Shown in pieces: positions 5,177 to 8,723 of a stretch of 8,723 bases of DNA. This DNA is from JANPGR01 sp031424015 (lineage in GTDB: Bacteria > Patescibacteriota > Minisyncoccia > Phycocordibacterales > UBA1006), in NCBI GenBank assembly GCA_031424015.1, contig JANPGR010000031.1, forward strand, positions 1 through 8,723. Direction: 5' to 3'. A program made the position numbers and the translations under genes. How positions within the stretch are numbered: the first letter of the stretch is position 1; every line of letters starts with the position of its first letter. Under the pieces are notes generated by a model that was not told the origin of the DNA, did no database searches, and worked only from the letters and a program-made list of their open reading frames with translations.

Positions 5177-7915
5177 TTACAAATTATACTTCGCCAAGAT
5201 TTCCGCTTCGACCTCTGCCCTATCGCGACAATACCGCAAGTACGACAATTGCTTGATTGGATCGATCATGTCTTTGTTTACGAATTTTGTCCAATCGATC
5301 GTCTTTATATTGAACGGAGGAATTGGAGAACCACCTGCAAGCATCTTTACATACGCATTTCTATTTTCCAATTTTATGATATCGGATTTTTCAAATGTCG
5401 GTTTGAAATAGGGTTCCAATTCCGCTGCATCAGCAGGCTCGATACGAAATATCGCCATCGATCCTACGTTACCCAATACTGCTGATTTGATCTTCTCATC
5501 CAGCTGCTTCATAAACTGATGAGCAACATTTAACGACAATCGATACTTGCGAGCTTCGGACAGGATCGAGGCAATCGCAGGCGTGGTAACGTTTTGGAAT
5601 TCATCGATATACAGATAGAAATCTGCATATTTATGTCCAGGATTATCAGCACGCGACAATGCTGCCATTTGGATCTTGCCCACCAGTATCATACCGAGTA
5701 GGTTTGCGTTCAATTCACCCAGGAGTCCTTTGGACAGATTTACCAGCAAGATCTTTTTGTTATCCATGATCTCTCGGAAATTCAGTGCCGAATGCTCCTG
5801 TGCGACAATGGGGCGCAAAAATTCATTGGACAACAGTGGGTCAAATTTAGAAGTAATATACGGAACAAAATTTTCGAGTCCTTGGTCTCCTTTTGTCTTT
5901 TCTGCACTGACCCAGAAACTTTTGATCAGGGGGCTATCACAATGAGACAATTTCATATCACGAAAAGCCTTGTCAGACATCACGCGAGAAATCTCCATCA
6001 ATGTACATCCTGATTCTGGATGACTCATCACGAGGTATGCAGAATTTTTGAAATACTGTTCGAATAGTGGACCTCCTGCATTTTTCATATCGAACAACTG
6101 ATTGAATATTTGCATCATCTGATCAATAATCAATGATTTCTGTTCTGGGAATCTAGGATCGAATTCCATCATATTGAGCCCCATCGGACGTGGCATATAG
6201 GATGGGTCGAAATAGATCACGTCCTTCACACGCTCAGGCGGTATCATCGATAATACTGACAACACATCACTACCGTGCGGATCGATGAAACACAATCCAT
6301 CTCCATTTTTAATATCCTGTGCCATCATACCCATGAGGATTCCTGTCTTTCCCACTCCAGTCTGACCGATTACATACAGGTGACGCATGCGATCCTCTGC
6401 TGCCAGGTAAATAGGCGTTTCCACTCCTCGATGAGTATTATACCCGAGCAATACTCCTGATTTAGGAACTTCGAACGGAGCTGGTGCTGTGGATGCATTT
6501 TTACGTTTCAGGTGTGCTGCCCGCTCCATGGTCACCGGGAAATGGAACAAGGTCGCAACCTCTGTGAGATTCAAGTGGAAAATATGTTTTGGATTTGCTA
6601 CACGATAAATTGCATCATGTGTAAAAGCATTAATATCAGCAGGTTTTATATCAGCAAAATCTACGCTCCCAGCATACGGTATCGCGAACTGTCCAAATGC
6701 TGATTTGATTTCTTGGAGGATTTGCGTTGCGTGTGTTTGCGACTGACTCGAAACGAGCAATCGAATACAGCTCGATATGATAGGGCTTTTTAGTTTCTTT
6801 GCTACGTGTTCTGTAGCTATCTCGTCTTCGAGTTTGTATTTTTTCTCGTCTCCGGTTTTTTCTTTTGCTGTTATATCACGTGCTATATCACGAACCATAT
6901 TCCATGCCGTGTCGGGCTTTCTGACCTCTTTCCAGCTATCCCCCTTTTTTAGTCGCTCTAGACTCTTTGTGAATTCTTTTACTTTTCCTCCGTCATTTGG
7001 ATTGATCACGATTTGCAACATTGCTCCTTCGCCATTTTGAGAAAGTTTTGAAAATACCTGTACTAGTACATCAATAGGATCAGATTCGAATCCGTCCCAT
7101 GTTTTCATTATTGTCATTTCTTCGTATCCAGTCTTTGCATATGCACCCATAATGTGTCCACTCTCACCGAAAATGTTAGGATCATTGGTTACTTTTTCTG
7201 CGCGTGCTTCTGGATACAATGCGAACAACTGCTTTTCGAACAAATCTTTTCCTACGTTCGGAACCGATACATAGAACGAAGCATGGGTCCCGTCGGCAGG
7301 CACAGCTAATTCGAGGGTATACCAATGATCAGATTTTGAATCCAAATTTCCTATACTCTGGAGCCCATACAGCATTTGCTCCATTGTTGCTATCATTTCT
7401 TTGAATCCTTTTTTCTTGCCTTCGTCGTCTGGCTCTGGTAAGGTAATTTCATACAGGGTGACGTCTATCTCGCGATATAATTCATCCGTTTTTTTCAGTC
7501 CATGCACATTACCTTGTACCGCCAATACATACTGGACCAAAAATCTGTGAAAATCATCCGCCAAATGTGGATTACCCATCCTCTCGACGATAGACAAGGT
7601 ATTCCTGACTCCCTTGTCGAGCATCACAGCATACAATGCCTCGATCTGAGTATCGTGCGCTTCGGGGGCTAGTTGCAGTGATATTGCTCCGACTTGTTCG
7701 TGACTCAATACTGTTTCTCTATGGAGGATTGTTTCTGGTTGAGTTTTTTCGTACGCTGCGACGATCTGACTCGCTAATTGTTCTCGAGATTTTTCTGGGT
7801 TCGAGGCAACAACCTCAGGAGTTTTGGGTGCCTGAGGTACCGTTTCCGCCTGATTCAATTGCTGGCGTAAATATGCTATTTCTTCTTCGGGTGATGAAAA
7901 TTTATATTGAGGCAT
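5177..7915 (-). CDS. VirD4/TraG/HerA-like DNA-transfer ATPase (TraM-recognition type)
   Basis: A 912-aa predicted ATPase of the type IV coupling protein/HerA group, which pumps or loads DNA or protein at a membrane channel during conjugation or related transfer. The N-terminal 60 residues are polar and Glu/Gln-rich with a possible short coiled coil; 60-480 is a large domain I cannot name. The motor follows: Walker A GQTGVGKT (517-524), FIDPHGSD (543-550), Walker B FYLYIDEFQN (766-775, D771 and E772), and NVAHQF (796-801), the usual sensor/glutamine motif. The region 680-870 matches what is often annotated as TraM recognition/TraD-TraG. No transmembrane helix is visible, whereas classical VirD4 and TraD have N-terminal ones, so it is probably cytoplasmic or docks on a partner. 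The ATG at 7915 follows an in-frame TAG by three bases, so no longer start exists. No relaxase, VirB or pilin gene is in the window. The best -10 candidate, TACAGA (7929-7924), is weak but also lies eight bases from the ATG. Confidence 0.88.
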   Translation of the reverse strand: MPQYKFSSPEEEIAYLRQQLNQAETVPQAPKTPEVVASNPEKSREQLASQIVAAYEKTQPETILHRETVLSHEQVGAISLQLAPEAHDTQIEALYAVMLDKGVRNTLSIVERMGNPHLADDFHRFLVQYVLAVQGNVHGLKKTDELYREIDVTLYEITLPEPDDEGKKKGFKEMIATMEQMLYGLQSIGNLDSKSDHWYTLELAVPADGTHASFYVSVPNVGKDLFEKQLFALYPEARAEKVTNDPNIFGESGHIMGAYAKTGYEEMTIMKTWDGFESDPIDVLVQVFSKLSQNGEGAMLQIVINPNDGGKVKEFTKSLERLKKGDSWKEVRKPDTAWNMVRDIARDITAKEKTGDEKKYKLEDEIATEHVAKKLKSPIISSCIRLLVSSQSQTHATQILQEIKSAFGQFAIPYAGSVDFADIKPADINAFTHDAIYRVANPKHIFHLNLTEVATLFHFPVTMERAAHLKRKNASTAPAPFEVPKSGVLLGYNTHRGVETPIYLAAEDRMRHLYVIGQTGVGKTGILMGMMAQDIKNGDGLCFIDPHGSDVLSVLSMIPPERVKDVIYFDPSYMPRPMGLNMMEFDPRFPEQKSLIIDQMMQIFNQLFDMKNAGGPLFEQYFKNSAYLVMSHPESGCTLMEISRVMSDKAFRDMKLSHCDSPLIKSFWVSAEKTKGDQGLENFVPYITSKFDPLLSNEFLRPIVAQEHSALNFREIMDNKKILLVNLSKGLLGELNANLLGMILVGKIQMAALSRADNPGHKYADFYLYIDEFQNVTTPAIASILSEARKYRLSLNVAHQFMKQLDEKIKSAVLGNVGSMAIFRIEPADAAELEPYFKPTFEKSDIIKLENRNAYVKMLAGGSPIPPFNIKTIDWTKFVNKDMIDPIKQLSYLRYCRDRAEVEAEILAKYNL

Positions 7916-7981
7916 ATACTAGTTCTGTACAACAACACAACCCGAGAATGGTGGTTAGTTATACACTACCGAACTAGTATA
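7915..7981. repeat. 11-bp inverted repeat in the divergent promoter region
   Basis: TATACTAGTTC (7915-7925) and GAACTAGTATA (7971-7981) are exact reverse complements 45 bases apart, in the 97-base gap between the transfer ATPase and the CxxC membrane protein genes. The left copy abuts the ATPase start codon and the right copy lies just before the -10 of the membrane protein gene. The symmetry suggests an operator pair controlling both genes; this is inferred from position only. Confidence 0.45.
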
Positions 7982-7995
7982 CCATATATTGTTTA

Positions 7996-8004
7996 TGATA
8001 TACT
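7996..8004 (+). promoter_or_regulatory. Extended -10 of the CxxC membrane protein gene
   Basis: TGaTATACT: the hexamer TATACT (7999-8004) matches at 5 of 6 with TG at 7996-7997. No convincing -35 is present at the proper distance, which is usual for extended -10 promoters. Eight bases separate it from the ATG at 8013, again predicting a near-leaderless mRNA. An in-frame TTG at 7989 lies upstream of this -10 and would not be in the transcript. Confidence 0.55.
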
Positions 8005-8012
8005 GTGCATAT

Positions 8013-8558
8013 ATGAATACAACGTTTCGCATTCTCAAATCCAATCCATATTCAATAGCTTGGATGTTGTTAGGCTGGATTGCATTTGCTGCATTATTGA
8101 CCGTACTTACCACCTTTCCTCTGATTGATGATTATATTCCTCGATCAATTGGAATGTTCCTCCGTTGGGACACTTGGCAGTCTTTCCTCGTATATGTTTA
8201 CAACGGACTTCCTGGTGGGCTCGTGAATTATTTGAACACATTCCTGTTTGGGGTTTGGCTCTGGTTGACAGAAATCTATCGACTCACCATCCTCGAATCC
8301 GACACCTCTGGCAAACGTCACATCGAACGCAAAGGGTTCATTGGATCTCTCATCGCTACCCTCGGGGGTGGTTGCACCGCTTGTGGATTTACGTTTCTCA
8401 CTAATATTTTCGGAGGTGTACTAGGTGGAGTCCTCAGCGGTCTACCTCTCGCAGGTGCAGAAATCGGAATTCTGGGAAGTGTACTCATCTTGGTCTCGAT
8501 CCTCCGCACTTACAAACAAATCAACACATTCGTACCTGGAACTTGTACTACTCTCTAA
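8013..8558 (+). CDS. Small polytopic membrane protein with a CTAC (CxxC) motif, unknown function
   Basis: 181 aa with hydrophobic segments at about 14-34, 57-87 (probably one long or two short spans), 108-146 (two helices) and 150-165, so four or five membrane spans. The third hydrophobic region contains GGGCTACGF (C121, C124) in a very Gly-rich stretch, and the tail ends PGTCTTL with a third cysteine, C178. A CxxC motif at the membrane face suggests a redox pair or a metal site. I do not recognise the family; it lacks the features of DsbB or VKOR that I can recall. The loop at about 93-107 is charged (ESDTSGKRHIERK) and should be cytoplasmic by the positive-inside rule. The start at 8013 is preferred over TTG 7989 because the -10 lies between them. 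It is divergent from the transfer ATPase and may share regulation with it. A DsbA-like protein is encoded 7 kb away; a functional link is only speculation. Confidence 0.75.
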   Translation: MNTTFRILKSNPYSIAWMLLGWIAFAALLTVLTTFPLIDDYIPRSIGMFLRWDTWQSFLVYVYNGLPGGLVNYLNTFLFGVWLWLTEIYRLTILESDTSGKRHIERKGFIGSLIATLGGGCTACGFTFLTNIFGGVLGGVLSGLPLAGAEIGILGSVLILVSILRTYKQINTFVPGTCTTL

Positions 8559-8589
8559 ACACTCAGAAATACTAACCAAGCCTCACAAT

Positions 8590-8614
8590 ACCCTTTCAAA
8601 AGGGTTTTGTTTTT
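8590..8614 (+). terminator. Intrinsic terminator of the CxxC membrane protein gene
   Basis: ACCCTT (8590-8595) pairs with AAGGGT (8600-8605) around a TCAA loop and is followed at once by TTTGTTTTT (8606-8614). It lies 31 bases after the stop codon, in canonical form and position. Confidence 0.85.
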
Positions 8615-8687
8615 GTATAGGCAAGAATTCGAGTTTCGGGGCAATAGTAGTGTTTTGCGGAACAGAAAATAATAAAAAACAAAACCC
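8602..8687. repeat. 13-bp inverted repeat overlapping the terminator, in the gene-free right end
   Basis: Positions 8602-8614 (GGGTTTTGTTTTT) and 8675-8687 (AAAAACAAAACCC) are exact reverse complements 60 bases apart. The left arm is the right half of the terminator stem plus its T-run, so pairing with the right arm would compete with the terminator. The remaining sequence to 8723 is AT-rich and shows no coding frame or RNA gene that I can support. Confidence 0.4.
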
Positions 8688-8723
8688 AATAACAATTTTA
8701 AAAAATTTGAGGTTAATTAAAAC

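Noticed and set aside
5140..5256. 38-codon frame starting three bases after the small membrane protein gene
   Set aside because: Two thirds overlap the ATPase coding region in antisense and the sequence after residue 17 looks non-biological (Pro/Arg-rich shadow).
4941..5411. 156-codon plus-strand frame starting at TTG 4941
   Set aside because: Its first triplet is the -35 box TTGACA and most of its second half is antisense to the conserved ATPase C-terminus.
1..8723. CRISPR array, tRNA/rRNA gene, or insertion sequence
   Set aside because: No regularly spaced direct repeats, no cloverleaf or rRNA-like stretches, and no transposase or integrase motifs were seen on either strand.

Overview
The window looks like chromosomal DNA of a small-genome bacterium, most likely a Patescibacteria (CPR) member. 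That placement is inference from gene content: a pyruvate kinase with no C-terminal domain, a large VirD4/TraG/HerA-like DNA-transfer ATPase standing alone, trmD outside the usual rpsP-rimM-trmD-rplS operon, compact single-gene units, and almost no Shine-Dalgarno sequences. The standard code fits: no recognised gene is interrupted by TGA.

Layout, left to right. 1-151 holds a strong hairpin and the promoter of gene 1. 152-922 (+) is a membrane-anchored DsbA-like thiol oxidoreductase, followed by a 19-bp hairpin. 1029-2129 (+) is a membrane-anchored protein with lysozyme/lytic-transglycosylase-like motifs. 2154-3053 (+) is a PP2C-like phosphatase that converges on trmD (3060-3758, -). trmD diverges from pyruvate kinase (3822-4859, +), and the two promoters share overlapping -35 boxes. 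After a hairpin terminator, a 46-aa hydrophobic small protein (4996-5136, +) has its own promoter with a perfect TTGACA box. It converges on the 912-aa transfer ATPase (5177-7915, -). That gene diverges from a small membrane protein with a CxxC motif (8013-8558, +), which ends at a canonical terminator. 8613-8723 shows no gene.

The clearest cross-cutting signal is promoter geometry. In six of the eight genes a recognisable -10 box, often of extended TGn type, ends only 8 or 9 bases before the ATG, so transcripts should begin within a few bases of the start codon. This implies widespread leaderless or near-leaderless mRNAs. It also corrects two starts: the TTG codons that lengthen the pyruvate kinase frame (3786) and open a spurious frame at 4941 are -35 hexamers (TTGACA), not starts.

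Functionally the genes are mixed. Three deal with the envelope (DsbA-like, lysozyme-like, CxxC membrane protein), one with signalling (PP2C), two are housekeeping (tRNA m1G37 methylation, glycolysis), and one with DNA movement. Most have their own promoter and several their own terminator, so they look like separate transcription units rather than an operon. I see no CRISPR array, tRNA, rRNA, insertion sequence or phage gene.
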